64,000 bases of DNA from Gemmatimonadota bacterium (GCA_016719105.1 JADKAQ010000003.1:1-64000), one strand, 5' to 3'. Shown: positions 31,705 to 42,153, counted from the stretch's first letter. The notes: generated by a model not told the origin, from the sequence alone. Made by a program: numbers and translations.

Positions 31705-32301
31705 CTACAACTGGCACGCCGATACGTCCCCTGCCCGCATCCGGCGGGTACGCAATCGGGCCCCTTTCGTGGCCCCCAGCAGGTTCGTCTCGCTGCACGC
31801 GTAGGCAATCACCAACTCCGGCTCGCGCCCCGCCGGACGCGCCGTCCCACGAAACTGGAACGCCAGCCACAACCCGCGCACCGGAACCCCCGGCGGGAGG
31901 GGAAGCGCCAGCGTCTCGCCGGTCAACGTGCGCCGCTCACCGACACGCAGCACGTCGGCCACCTGCAACGCCCCGCTCACCCCCTGCGGGATCCCGCGAC
32001 CAGCGGAGTCAGACGCCACGACCGCGCGAACCGTCACGTCCTCCAGCGGCGTGCTGTCCGAGGCGGCGAGCCCGAGATACTGCACCGATGCACTATCGAG
32101 ACGCAGCGACAGTAGCTCACCGTCCAGCGAGACCACACCCCGCAGGTCGCCCCAGACGCGCACCGGCGCGGCCGCAGAAACGGCTCGCAGCTGGACCGGG
32201 GTGCGGGAGGCGCACCCCGCCAGCAGCAGGACCGCGAGCCACAAGCCGATGCCGCGCGTCGGTGTCGACCTAACGATCCCGCGGCGGGCCCCATTCCCCA
32301 C
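31705..32301 (-). CDS. Small lipoprotein
   Basis: From a GTG at 32301 the 198-residue protein has an N-terminal signal with lipobox (LWLAVLLLAGC, Cys near residue 30). The exported domain of about 165 residues is rich in short beta-like segments and has one late Cys pair. Two ATGs (32433, 32421) lie far upstream and would leave the lipobox more than 65 residues in, so I preferred the GTG. No family is recognised. Confidence 0.5.
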   Translation of the reverse strand: MGNGARRGIVRSTPTRGIGLWLAVLLLAGCASRTPVQLRAVSAAAPVRVWGDLRGVVSLDGELLSLRLDSASVQYLGLAASDSTPLEDVTVRAVVASDSAGRGIPQGVSGALQVADVLRVGERRTLTGETLALPLPPGVPVRGLWLAFQFRGTARPAGREPELVIAYACSETNLLGATKGARLRTRRMRAGDVSACQL

Positions 32302-32987
32302 GCACCGGGACTCGGCGTGCCCGCCATCCGGTGTCGCGGAGGCGGCACCGGCGCCGCGCCCCACGCCGTCGCACGCGGAAGGGGTGTGACGCGCCGTCGG
32401 GTGATCCGGGAGACCGCTCATGAGGGTGTCCATTCGATACAGGGGGGAGCAGCGGCGAGGAAGCGTGGGGGCACGGGCGTCCTGGGCGGTTCGGGCGTCG
32501 GCCCGAACGCGCCGGACGGCGTCGGTCCGCCCGGCAAGGATGGGGATGCGCGCAGCCGTCGGGATAGCTGTTCGGCCCCCCCTGCAACGGCTCCTTGGGG
32601 CACCGGCACAGCCCCACCCCGCGCACGAAGGCGCGCGGTGCGACACCGAGGCCCCCCCCCCGATACGCTAGTCGTGGGCCGCAGGACGCTCAAGGACGAG
32701 CGAGCCATGCCGAGACGTCTGGCACCGCCTCCCACCCCCGCGACACGCGACCGCTCAGGTCGTTGCGGCTGCAACGGGCGCACGTGCCCAGCTCGGTGCG
32801 CATCGGGTGCCCGTACGGGACGATGTGCGCGCGCGTCGTCGTGCCGAACGCTGCGCGTCCCCTAGGACGACCACGTAGCGGTCGATAAGTTCGTTGGGGT
32901 AGGCGATAACCGTCCGACCGACCTCGAGCGGATCCGTTCCGCCGGGGAATCCCGCCAGCTTGCGGCTGGCGGACAGCCCATCCGCAC
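32302..32987. other. Gap with no convincing gene
   Basis: About 690 bases hold only overlapping weak frames. On the minus strand a phrase LEVGRTVIAYPNELIDRYVV (in 32755-32997) and, in another frame, GTCARCSRNDLSGRV (in 32690-33070) look partly coding. They may be fragments of one decayed gene joined by a frameshift. A small hairpin CCGCCAG...CTGGCGG sits at 32952-32972. Confidence 0.3.
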
Positions 32988-33476
32988 ATGCCCGCATCCC
33001 ACGACGCCGGCGAATCGCGTCCGGCGCAGACGCCGACCGAAGACGAGGGGACCTTCAGCGTCACCCTCACGCTCGAGCAGGGCTACCGATTCGCGGTCGA
33101 TCCCGAGCTCGCTGGAGCGGAAGGTTTCCACGTCGACGAGACGCCGCCGCTCGGGGAGGGGAGTGCACCCAACCCGTCGCGCGTCCTCGCCACCGCCATG
33201 GCCTCCTGCCTCGCCTCATCACTCGCCTTCTGCCTGCGCAAGGCGCGCATCGAACTGCGCGGGCTCCGTGTGACGGCGAAGGGGACACTCGTGCGCAACG
33301 AGCGCAAGCGCCTGCGCGTCGGGAGCCTCCACATCGAGCTCTTTCCGGAGGTGTCGGAAGCCGACGAGCCCCGCATGCAGCGATGCCTCGAGATCTTCGA
33401 GGACTTCTGCGTGGTCACGGAAAGCGTGCGCCACGGGATCCCGGTCGTCGTCGGCGTCGAGACGCACACGAGCTGA
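32988..33476 (+). CDS. OsmC-family protein
   Basis: This 162-residue OsmC/Ohr-fold protein is likely a thiol peroxidase or a detoxifying relative. It shows the two expected Cys-bearing regions: ATAMASCLASSLAFCLRKA and EIFEDFCVVTESV. The conserved start of the fold (GYRFAVDPELAG and PNPSRVLATAMASC) is visible. The neighbours are a VOC protein and a MarR regulator, a common peroxide or electrophile response grouping. Confidence 0.82.
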   Translation: MPASHDAGESRPAQTPTEDEGTFSVTLTLEQGYRFAVDPELAGAEGFHVDETPPLGEGSAPNPSRVLATAMASCLASSLAFCLRKARIELRGLRVTAKGTLVRNERKRLRVGSLHIELFPEVSEADEPRMQRCLEIFEDFCVVTESVRHGIPVVVGVETHTS

Positions 33477-33556
33477 CACCGTCGATCGCGCCCGCGCGCG
33501 AAGGGCCGGCGCTCTCGTACGGCCCCCGCTGATGCGCACGGGAACGTGGCGACCAG

Positions 33557-33943
33557 CTAGGACCGCACCTCGCTCATCAGTCCGACCACGTTCCCTTCCG
33601 AGTCGTTGAGGAACGCCATCCAGAGCGCATGATCCGGCATCGTCGCGATGCATTGCGGCGCGTGCAGGAACGCGACCCCGCGTGCCACGAGCGCCTCGTG
33701 CGCCGCGGGAAGGTCCTCGACGAGGTAGTACAGGATGGATCCGGGCTGGAACGCGGTCCCGCCCTCCGGCTCGGAGAGCATCAGGCGTACCCCGCCGCAG
33801 TCGAAGAACGCCAGCTTGGGTGGCGCCTCGAACAGCAGGCGAAGCCCGAGCGTATCCCGGTAGAAGGCGATCGCGCGCGCGATGTCCTGCGCCGGGATGG
33901 CGACCTGCCCCAGGCGCGAAATGGCGACGGACGGACTGCTCAT
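33557..33943 (-). CDS. VOC/glyoxalase-family protein
   Basis: This 128-residue protein contains one vicinal-oxygen-chelate domain: GQVAIPAQDIARAIAFYRDT, GVRLMLSEPEGG and a final WMAFLNDSEGNVVGLM. It may be a glyoxalase I-like or resistance protein; metal ligands cannot be fixed without alignment. It is divergent from the MarR gene across a 92-base gap containing a palindrome, so it is probably the regulator's target. Confidence 0.85.
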   Translation of the reverse strand: MSSPSVAISRLGQVAIPAQDIARAIAFYRDTLGLRLLFEAPPKLAFFDCGGVRLMLSEPEGGTAFQPGSILYYLVEDLPAAHEALVARGVAFLHAPQCIATMPDHALWMAFLNDSEGNVVGLMSEVRS

Positions 33944-33997
33944 GGTTCCTCCGGACGAGTCGGCAAGGGGGGAGGGGGCGCCGTAGCGTGCTTAATA

Positions 33998-34012
33998 GTT
34001 AGCTTTGCTAAC
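33998..34012. promoter_or_regulatory. Palindromic operator between VOC and marR genes
   Basis: GTTAGCTTTGCTAAC is a perfect inverted repeat with a 3-base centre, set in an AT-rich patch unusual for this genome. It lies 24 bases before the marR ATG and 55 before the VOC start, the expected place for a MarR-type autoregulatory operator. Binding is inferred, not shown. Confidence 0.65.
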
Positions 34013-34035
34013 GAATATGCGAACCCTCGAAGCCC

Positions 34036-34482
34036 ATGGCAAGAGATCCTGACGACACGTGTACACCGGCTCGGGTGGCCGACCGCCTCCACTCGACCGC
34101 GATTCATCTCCTGCGACGCCTGCGCGCCGAGGACCGCAGGACCGGTCTGAGCGGCCCCCGCGCCTCGGCGCTCTCGGTCGTCGTCTTCGGCGGCCCCATC
34201 ACCCTGGGAGACCTTGCGGCGGCCGAGCAGGTCAAGCCCCCCACGATGACGCGACTCGTCACGGCACTCGAGGCGCACGGACTGGTCAAGCGCGAGGGCG
34301 ATGCGGACGACGCCCGCGTCGTGCGGGTGCGGGCGACGCCCAAGGGGATCCGCCTGCTGCAAGAGGGGAGGGCGCGTCGCATCGCCCGGCTGCAAGCCGC
34401 GCTGCAGGAGTTGCCGGAGGCGGACGTGGTGGTGCTCGGCCGCGCCACGGCGATCCTCGGCGAGGTCCTGGCGCGGCTGTGA
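34036..34482 (+). CDS. MarR-family transcriptional regulator
   Basis: This 148-residue winged-helix repressor has recognition helix region ITLGDLAAAEQVKPPTMTRL and wing GLVKREGDADDARVVRVRAT, both typical of MarR. It probably controls itself and the divergent VOC gene through the palindrome at 33998-34012. The ligand is unknown. Confidence 0.9.
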   Translation: MARDPDDTCTPARVADRLHSTAIHLLRRLRAEDRRTGLSGPRASALSVVVFGGPITLGDLAAAEQVKPPTMTRLVTALEAHGLVKREGDADDARVVRVRATPKGIRLLQEGRARRIARLQAALQELPEADVVVLGRATAILGEVLARL

Positions 34483-34506
34483 CCGCGCCCCGCGAACGCG
34501 CCGCGC

Positions 34507-35277
34507 CTAACGACGGATGCGCGCGCGCTGTTCGGCTGCCTTCTCCACGAGGCGGCGCAGCTCCTTGATCGGCTCCGGGGCGTCGTCCACCTGCAACCGG
34601 AGCACGACGTCGTTGTGGAGCCACACGCCCGCGCCCTGCTTCACGATCACCATCGCGGCCGACTGCATCCCGCGCGTATCGCCTCCCGCCGCCTGCCCGG
34701 CCTCCAGGGCAGCCTGCAGCCGCAACGACAGGTGGCCAGTGGTGCGCTCGAAGGCCTCCACCATCGACGTGACCACGGCTTCTCCCGCCAGGATGTTGCC
34801 CTGGGCCGAGCAATAGCGCCCCTGTCGATCGCCCGCCCAGGTCGACGCCTTGGGCCCGGTGAAGGCCGCGACCTCGCCGCGGGCATTCATCACGGCGAAC
34901 TGTCGCCCCTGCTTGGTCCAGTCCGTGGGACGGGGGTCGGGATCGTCGCCCCAGACCTTCTGCACGACGTCCTTAGGGTTCATCCCGCCACGCAGGAGCG
35001 CGAGCGCTTGCGGGCCGTAGCTCACGTCCACGATCGCCTGCGTGGCGACCACGCCCACGCCGGCCTCCGCCCAGAGGACACCGTTCCCCACGGAAAAGAC
35101 GCGCGACTGCACGGCGCCTCCCACTTCGCCCGTCGCCGGGTCGTAGCCCAGGATCGAGAAGGTCGCGACCGGCGGCCAGGGACGCGACGGTGCGTCATGC
35201 GCCTGCGCGCCAGCGACCGGGGCGATGAGGATGAGCGCGAGCAGGGCTCGAGACAGCAGGGCAAGCGAGCGAGGCAC
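34507..35277 (-). CDS. Secreted DUF1028 protein
   Basis: This 256-residue protein has a signal peptide (LLALILIAPVAGAQA) and a DUF1028 domain, an Ntn-hydrolase-like fold often listed as a putative peptidase. It starts at TFSILGYDPATGEVGGAVQS, with GVGVVATQAIVDVSYG and RYCSAQGNILAGEAVV as further family blocks. The stop TAG is inside a CGTTAGGC octamer. It is predicted periplasmic. Confidence 0.85.
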   Translation of the reverse strand: MPRSLALLSRALLALILIAPVAGAQAHDAPSRPWPPVATFSILGYDPATGEVGGAVQSRVFSVGNGVLWAEAGVGVVATQAIVDVSYGPQALALLRGGMNPKDVVQKVWGDDPDPRPTDWTKQGRQFAVMNARGEVAAFTGPKASTWAGDRQGRYCSAQGNILAGEAVVTSMVEAFERTTGHLSLRLQAALEAGQAAGGDTRGMQSAAMVIVKQGAGVWLHNDVVLRLQVDDAPEPIKELRRLVEKAAEQRARIRR

Positions 35278-35772
35278 GAGGAACCTCTCGAGGACGGTTG
35301 GGAAGATGAACGGGCGTCATCATGATGCGGCCCCCGCGCCCCCGGCGCGAGGGGGACTCGATGGGCCGAGGCTGGGCGGGGCCGCCTAACGGCGCGGTGG
35401 CGTCGGGACACCACGTGACGGCGCCGGCCGTTCGCAAGGGGTCGCGCCAGCCGGCGATCCTTCGCCGGACCACGTGCTGGAATCGATTCCTGCCGCCGCC
35501 GTCGCGCGAGCGTCGGGGCGTCCGTTGCAGCCGTATCGCAGGAACGTCGGGGGCGCCAGCGGACCCAGCGACCGCCGCACGATGCGGACACACGCGCCCG
35601 TCGTGTGACGACGCGCACGGTCCATCAAGTGCGGGCCGGCGCGGGCCGAAACTTCACAAGCATCACGGTATGTCGTCACGTGGGTTGTGTCCCTCCCGAC
35701 CCGACCGCATTTTTATCGATCTGCTCGATCCTTGAATGACGGGGCATTCGCCCCGCAGGAGGAATCGCGAGG
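35278..35772. other. Gap of about 500 bases
   Basis: I see no supported gene. One CGTTAGGC octamer lies at 35384-35391. Near the right end, GGGGCATTCGCCCC and the Shine-Dalgarno AGGAGG precede the next gene. The promoters of the DUF1028 and Minf_1886 genes should be here. Confidence 0.35.
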
Positions 35773-36159
35773 GTGGCGGAGTTGGCTTTTCGAGACGGGA
35801 TCTGGGATCAGATCCGCTTGCGGGAGACTCGGTTCGACGAGCACGCGTATCTGTTCGTGCTCGCGGCGCTGGAGTTCCAGCAAGGGCGGATGACGGAGCG
35901 TCGACACATCGACGGGCGTGAGCTCGCGTCGGCGGTCCGTGATCTCGCGCTCGAGAAGTTCGGGGTGATGGCGCGGTTGGTGCTCGAGCACTGGGGCGTG
36001 CGGGCGACGGCGGATGTCGGTGACATCGTGTTTACGATGGTGGATTTGGGGCTCCTCATGAGCCAGCCTACCGATTCGCGCCTCGACTTTGTCGACGTGT
36101 ACGAGTTCGATCAGGCGTTCGAGCAGGCGTATCCGTGGAGCGCCGCTCACTTGGCCTGA
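35773..36159 (+). CDS. Minf_1886-family protein
   Basis: This 128-residue cytoplasmic protein of unknown function is conserved in Verrucomicrobiota, Planctomycetota and Gemmatimonadota. The family pattern is seen in DEHAYLFVLAALEFQQGRM, HIDGRELASAVRDLALEKFG, LEHWGVRATADVGDIVF and DSRLDFVDVYEFDQAF. It starts at GTG, with AGGAGG 15 bases upstream. It is followed closely by a zinc-ribbon protein, and the two may form a pair. Confidence 0.82.
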   Translation: MAELAFRDGIWDQIRLRETRFDEHAYLFVLAALEFQQGRMTERRHIDGRELASAVRDLALEKFGVMARLVLEHWGVRATADVGDIVFTMVDLGLLMSQPTDSRLDFVDVYEFDQAFEQAYPWSAAHLA

Positions 36160-36208
36160 CGACGCATCGCGAACAGCGATGTGTTCCTTCCTCGCGCTTG
36201 GAGGCGCA

Positions 36209-36406
36209 GTGACACAACCCATGGATTTCCCGCATTGCCAGAAGTGCGAAAAGGGCGTACTTCTCCCGCTCAGCGACTACGGACGCGATGGTGCGCCGAT
36301 TACCTACAAGGCCTGGGTGTGCAGCAATCCCGAGTGCGGCTTCAACATCCGCATTGATAACGGAGAGATCAGCTTCGGCCGTACCGTCGGTCAGTCTCAC
36401 AAGTAG
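36209..36406 (+). CDS. Small zinc-ribbon protein
   Basis: A 65-residue protein with two Cys pairs, CQKCEKG and CSNPEC, about 29 residues apart, forming a zinc ribbon. It also contains ITYKAWVCSNPECGFNIRI. I preferred the GTG at 36209 because GGAGG lies 4 bases before it; the ATG at 36221 is an alternative. Function is unknown, possibly nucleic-acid or protein binding beside the Minf_1886 gene. Confidence 0.7.
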   Translation: MTQPMDFPHCQKCEKGVLLPLSDYGRDGAPITYKAWVCSNPECGFNIRIDNGEISFGRTVGQSHK

Positions 36407-36439
36407 TCTCATCGCGCTCCCCCAGTCGCGACCAGCCCC

Positions 36440-37969
36440 ATGACGGCCCGCGTCGTGACATCCGATCAGGCTGCCGCTCGAGACGCCGCAGCGATCGCCG
36501 CGGGGATCCCATCGCTCCAACTGATGCGTCGCGCCGGTGCAGGCGCGGCGCGCGTCATCCTCGACCGCTTCGCACCGGCACGGGGCCGCCGTGCCCTCGT
36601 CTGCTGCGGTCCAGGGAACAACGGGGGCGACGGCTGGATCGTCGCCGCCGAACTCGCCCGCGCCGGCATGCTCGTGCATGTCGAGCAGGTCCTTGAGCCG
36701 CGCACCACCGACGCCACCACCGCGCGCGAGGACGCTCTCCCGTTCGTCGCGTTAGGCACGCCGGCGTCACCCCCGGACGTCGTCGTCGACGCCCTCCTAG
36801 GCACTGGCGCACAGGGTCCGCTGCGCGGGGCGGTCGCCGAATCGGCGACGCGCATCAACGAAGCGCGCCGGCACGGCGCGATCGTCGTCGCCCTCGACCT
36901 TCCATCCGGCGTCGACGCCAGCACCGGCGAACTCGCGCCGGGCGCCGTGCGCGCCGACCTCACGATCACCTTCGGGACCGTCAAGCGTGGACAGCTCCTG
37001 TCTCGCTCGGCGTGCGGTGAGATCGTCGCCCTCGACATCGGGCTGGGGGAACACGCCGACCTCGCCGATGGTGCCCCGGTGCTAATCGACCGACCGTGGG
37101 TTGCCGCACGCGTCCCGCCGATCGCCGCCGAGGCGCACAAGGGGACCCGGCGACGCCTGCTCATCGTCGGGGGCGACCGCGGAATGGCCGGCGCGGTCTC
37201 GCTCGCCGCTCGCGGGGCCCTCCACGCAGGAATCGGCATGGTCAAGGTCTGCGTGCACGAGGCGAGCGTCGCCCCGCTTCAGGCCTCCGTCGCCGAGGCG
37301 ACGGCCGCCCCCTGGCCCGACGGTCCTCCCGACGAGGCGCTCGTGGCCTGGCCACACGTCCTGCTCATCGGCCCGGGGCTCGGCGCAGGAGCGGGCGGTC
37401 GCGAACGCGTCACCCGGTGGCTCACCTCCTGGTCGGGCCCGGTGATGCTCGACGCCGATGCGCTCAACGCCTTCGCCGGCGACGAGACCGCGCTCGGCGA
37501 CCTGCTCGACGGGCGCAATGCCATCGTCACACCACATCCCCTGGAATTTGCCCGGCTCATTGGCGTCGACCTCGATACTGTCCTCGATGAACGCTTCGAG
37601 GTGGGGGCTCGGCTCGCACGCGCGCTGCACGCGACGGTGATTCTGAAAGGCGTCCCCACCGTCGTGACGGCTCCCGACGGTGAATCGGTGGTGTGCGCGG
37701 CGGGAACCCCCGTGTTGGGGACGGCGGGGAGTGGCGACCTGCTGGCGGGCATCGCGGCCACGCTGCTCGCGCAGGGCGGCGACCCGTTCGCCGCGGCGGC
37801 GTGCGCGGCGTGGATCCACGGCAAGGCTGGGGAGCTGGCCAACGCCGGCCGCCCGGTTCGCGGCGTGACGCTCGACGATGTGCTTCGTTCCCTGAACGAG
37901 GCGTGGCGACTCGAGCCAGCCCCTTCCGACGACTATTTGGCCCGCCTGCCGCGGGTCGGCGACACGTAA
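36440..37969 (+). CDS. nnr: Bifunctional NAD(P)HX epimerase/dehydratase
   Basis: It repairs hydrated NAD(P)H. At 509 residues it is the fused form. The N-terminal YjeF epimerase carries CGPGNNGGDGWIVAAELARAG and DLPSGVDASTGE. The C-terminal ADP-dependent dehydratase, a ribokinase-like fold, carries LIVGGDRGMAGAVSLAARGAL, DADALNAF, TPHPLEFARL and GTAGSGDLLAGIAATLLAQG. It lies 9 bases upstream of thiL. Confidence 0.95.
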   Translation: MTARVVTSDQAAARDAAAIAAGIPSLQLMRRAGAGAARVILDRFAPARGRRALVCCGPGNNGGDGWIVAAELARAGMLVHVEQVLEPRTTDATTAREDALPFVALGTPASPPDVVVDALLGTGAQGPLRGAVAESATRINEARRHGAIVVALDLPSGVDASTGELAPGAVRADLTITFGTVKRGQLLSRSACGEIVALDIGLGEHADLADGAPVLIDRPWVAARVPPIAAEAHKGTRRRLLIVGGDRGMAGAVSLAARGALHAGIGMVKVCVHEASVAPLQASVAEATAAPWPDGPPDEALVAWPHVLLIGPGLGAGAGGRERVTRWLTSWSGPVMLDADALNAFAGDETALGDLLDGRNAIVTPHPLEFARLIGVDLDTVLDERFEVGARLARALHATVILKGVPTVVTAPDGESVVCAAGTPVLGTAGSGDLLAGIAATLLAQGGDPFAAAACAAWIHGKAGELANAGRPVRGVTLDDVLRSLNEAWRLEPAPSDDYLARLPRVGDT

Positions 37970-37978
37970 CTTCCCCCC

Positions 37979-38929
37979 GTGACCGTTCCGCACATCAGCC
38001 TTGCCTCGGGCAAGGAGTTCGATCTTGTCCGCGCCATGATCGCACGCTGGGGCACGGCGGCGTCGGGCATCGGCGATGACGCCGCGGTGCTCGATCTCCC
38101 ACCCGGCGAACGCGTCGTGGTGAGCACCGACGCGTCGGTCGAAGGCGTCCACTTTCGACGCGACTGGCTCACGGCGACCGAAATCGGCTATCGCGCCACG
38201 GCGGCCGCACTCAGCGACCTCGCGGCGATGGCCGCCGCCCCCCGCGGCTTGGTCGTCGCCCTTGGCATCCCCGAACGCTGGCTCCCGGAGGTCGAGGCGC
38301 TCGCAGACGGGATCGGCGAAGCCGCGAGGCTCTCGGGGACGCCGATCGTCGGGGGGGACGTTACCCGCGCCTCCGAGCTGTCGGTCACCTGCACGGTCAT
38401 CGGCTCCACGGCCACACCGACGCATCGCCACGCGGTCCTCCCGGGCGACCTGATCTACGTCACGGGCGTACTCGGCGGCCCCACGGCGGCGCTGCGTTCG
38501 CTGATGCGCGGCGAGGCCGTCGACCCCATGGCGCGCGAGCGATTCGCCCACCCGCGTCCGCGCCTGCAGGAAGCCCTGTGGCTGGCACAGCACGGCGTGC
38601 GGGCCATGATCGACATCTCCGATGGACTCGCGTCCGAGCTTCGGCATCTCGCCGTCGCCAGTGGACTCGAGATGCGGATCGACGCTGACCGAATTCCGAT
38701 CATGCGCGGTTGCACCTTGCAGGACGCGATTCGCGGAGGCGAGGAGTATGAACTCATCCTCACCTCACCGCAGGCGCTCGATGCCAACGACTTCGCGCGC
38801 ACGTTCGCCCTGCCGCTCAGTGAGATCGGGCGGGCGCGCGTCTCCGAGGAGCCGTCGGTGATTGCCGTACGCTCTGGGGGCGCGGAGCGCGTTGACCTCA
38901 GTGTGGGGTACGATCACTTTTCGCCGTGA
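37979..38929 (+). CDS. thiL: Thiamine-monophosphate kinase
   Basis: It phosphorylates TMP to thiamine diphosphate, the cofactor needed by DXS encoded 5 kb downstream. It is 316 residues from GTG. PurM-like ATP-binding motifs: GIGDDAAVLDLP, STDASVEGVHF, ALSDLAAMAAAP, GGDVTRASELS and MIDISDGLASEL. The stop overlaps the plsC start (TGATG). Confidence 0.94.
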   Translation: MTVPHISLASGKEFDLVRAMIARWGTAASGIGDDAAVLDLPPGERVVVSTDASVEGVHFRRDWLTATEIGYRATAAALSDLAAMAAAPRGLVVALGIPERWLPEVEALADGIGEAARLSGTPIVGGDVTRASELSVTCTVIGSTATPTHRHAVLPGDLIYVTGVLGGPTAALRSLMRGEAVDPMARERFAHPRPRLQEALWLAQHGVRAMIDISDGLASELRHLAVASGLEMRIDADRIPIMRGCTLQDAIRGGEEYELILTSPQALDANDFARTFALPLSEIGRARVSEEPSVIAVRSGGAERVDLSVGYDHFSP

Positions 38930-39690
38930 TGCGCGCGCTTCTTGTTGGCCTGACGTTCCTGCTGGTGACCCCCACGATTGGGGGGCTGGTCTTTGTCGCG
39001 GCGATGCTGCGCCTGCCCGACCGCCGTGGCTCCATCTACGATTGGGGCCCGCGCCTCTGGGCCAAGGCGATCCTGTGGGCGGGGGGCGTGCGACTGCACC
39101 TCCACAACGCCGAACGCATCTCGCGCGACGGCGCGCGCATCTACGTGGCGAATCACATCTCGTTGTTCGACGTCTTTGCGCTCGCTGGCGTCCTGCCGCG
39201 TTCCAAGTGGATCGCCAAGGCAGAGCTGCTGCGCATTCCGATTTTCGGCCCGGCGGCCAAGGCCGCGGGGATGATCTTCATCGAGCGGAACAACCGGAAA
39301 GCGGCCTTCGCGCAGTACGAGAAGGCGGCGCGCACCATCCAAGCCGGCGCATCGGTGATCGTCTGCCCCGAAGGGACGCGCGGCGACGGCTACGCCCTGC
39401 GCCCCTTCAAGAAGGGTCCCTTCGTCCTCGCGATCGCTGCGGGCGTCCCCATCGTCCCGACCATCGTCTATGGGACGATCGCCGTACACCCCAAGGGGGC
39501 CCGGCGCGTGCGGGCGGGCGACGTGCACCTGCACTTTCTGGATGAGATTCCCACCGACGGCTACGGCTACGACCAGCGCGGCGAGCTCGCCCAGCTCACG
39601 TGGGACCGCATGGCCGAAGCGCTGCACGACGTTTACGGCGTCGCGAGCGCCGCGGTCCCCGATCGCGATCCGGCCGGCGTCGCCGAGTGA
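38929..39690 (+). CDS. plsC: 1-acyl-glycerol-3-phosphate acyltransferase
   Basis: This 253-residue membrane-bound enzyme makes phosphatidic acid. The catalytic NHX4D motif is VANHISLFDVFA, and the glycerophosphate-binding block is VCPEGTRGDGYALRPFKKG. A hydrophobic anchor covers the first 20 residues. ATG 38929 is preferred over the GTG one codon earlier. It is coupled to thiL. Confidence 0.92.
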   Translation: MRALLVGLTFLLVTPTIGGLVFVAAMLRLPDRRGSIYDWGPRLWAKAILWAGGVRLHLHNAERISRDGARIYVANHISLFDVFALAGVLPRSKWIAKAELLRIPIFGPAAKAAGMIFIERNNRKAAFAQYEKAARTIQAGASVIVCPEGTRGDGYALRPFKKGPFVLAIAAGVPIVPTIVYGTIAVHPKGARRVRAGDVHLHFLDEIPTDGYGYDQRGELAQLTWDRMAEALHDVYGVASAAVPDRDPAGVAE

Positions 39691-39791
39691 CGCCGGGAGT
39701 CGGACTTCGGTAGTTTGCAGTCGGACCACGTCGGTTTCGCCGGTAGAGCCAGACCTGTACGACTTCCCGTTTCCCGTCTTCTCCAAGGATT

Positions 39792-41078
<1,287 letters not shown>

Positions 41079-41123
41079 TGCGCCCCGTCGCCCGCGTGCC
41101 CGCCACGCGATCCCTGCGCTGAG

Positions 41124-41420
41124 ATGAAACGATTCGCCGTCGCCCTCGGGCTCGTGCTCGTCGTGTACTTCGCGGTGCAGGGAGGCGAATACTCGACCAC
41201 GGACCTGTTTCGGCAGCGCTCACGCGACGCGGTGTTGCGGCGCACGATCGACTCGCTCCAGCATGATGTCGATTCGCTCACGCGCCTGAAGCGGCGTCTT
41301 GCGACCGATCCCGTGTTGCAGGAGCGAATCGCGCGCGAGGAGAACGGGATGGTGCGCAGCGACAAGGAGTTGATCTACCGCTTCACCGAGGCAGAGAAGC
41401 CAGCGAAGGGGACGAAATAG
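41124..41420 (+). CDS. FtsB/DivIC-type septum formation protein
   Basis: This 98-residue protein has a short cytoplasmic N-terminus, one membrane span (FAVALGLVLVVYFAVQ) and a periplasmic coiled coil (VLRRTIDSLQHDVDSLTRLK). A C-terminal part DPVLQERIAREENGMV follows, the usual pattern of FtsB in the FtsBLQ divisome subcomplex. Location after eno is the classical one. Confidence 0.82.
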   Translation: MKRFAVALGLVLVVYFAVQGGEYSTTDLFRQRSRDAVLRRTIDSLQHDVDSLTRLKRRLATDPVLQERIAREENGMVRSDKELIYRFTEAEKPAKGTK

Positions 41421-41477
41421 CGAACACCGCTGTTCCCTTGACTTCATCCACCCCCCGTCTAGATTCCGCCTTCCTGA

Positions 41478-41551
<74 letters not shown>

Positions 41552-41570
41552 CTCGTTCGACGAATAACAG

Positions 41571-41606
41571 CGCGGTCGGTGCCCTCGGGCGCCGACCGCG
41601 TTTTCG
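41571..41606 (+). terminator. Rho-independent terminator after tRNA-fMet
   Basis: CGCGGTCGG (41571-41579) pairs with CCGACCGCG (41592-41600), extended by TGCC/GGCG around a CTCG loop, and is followed by TTTTCG. It is 20 bases downstream of the tRNA. Confidence 0.85.
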
Positions 41607-41673
41607 TTTCAGAGTCGCCGACTGGTGTGGACGTAGCCCGCGCCGTGACACTGCGCGGCGCGACGCCGACCGT

Positions 41674-42153
41674 TCAATAGTTGTTGCCGAACCCCGCGAG
41701 CAAGAACGTGGTCTGCGAGCCGGAGATCAAGTAGGGAATGCCCACCTTCGCGGCAGAGCGCAGAGCGCTCGTCAACAGCGTGTCGGGGGTGTCGATCGAG
41801 AGAGCGATGAGCGGCGAGGCGGAGTTCACAGCGCTGGAGGAGCTGCTGCCGGCGCCGGGCCATACCTCCCAGTCCATGGTGTAGTTGGCGCGGCGAAAGG
41901 GGAATCCGTCGGGCAACAGCGGGGCCAGTTCGGGCGGCACGCTACCGGCTGCCGCTTCGGCCGGCCAGGACTGTCGCTCGGTGTTGTAGTTGTAGGCGGC
42001 CACGCGAACCGCTTGTACGTCGCCGATGATGGCGCGCGCCTCGGCCTGGCGCCGCAGCTCGCTGTAGCGCGGGAATCCGAGGCGCACGAGGATGCCCATG
42101 ATCGTCATGACGACCAACAGCTCAGGAATCGAGAAACCGCGGCGGTTGCGCAT
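41674..42153 (-). CDS. Type IV pilin-like / pseudopilin protein
   Basis: This 159-residue protein has a prepilin leader MRNRRG cleaved before FSIPELLVVMTIMGILVRLG. Mature residue 5 is Glu, as required for assembly. The C-terminal half has a Ser-rich loop and no obvious disulfide. It may be a minor pilin or a GspG-like pseudopilin. Its start overlaps the stop of the upstream gene (TGATG). Confidence 0.82.
   Translation of the reverse strand: MRNRRGFSIPELLVVMTIMGILVRLGFPRYSELRRQAEARAIIGDVQAVRVAAYNYNTERQSWPAEAAAGSVPPELAPLLPDGFPFRRANYTMDWEVWPGAGSSSSSAVNSASPLIALSIDTPDTLLTSALRSAAKVGIPYLISGSQTTFLLAGFGNNY

Noticed and set aside
32690..33070. Minus-strand 126-codon ORF with a CARC motif
   Set aside because: It overlaps the start of the OsmC gene, only one Cys pair is present, and most of the frame does not look coding.
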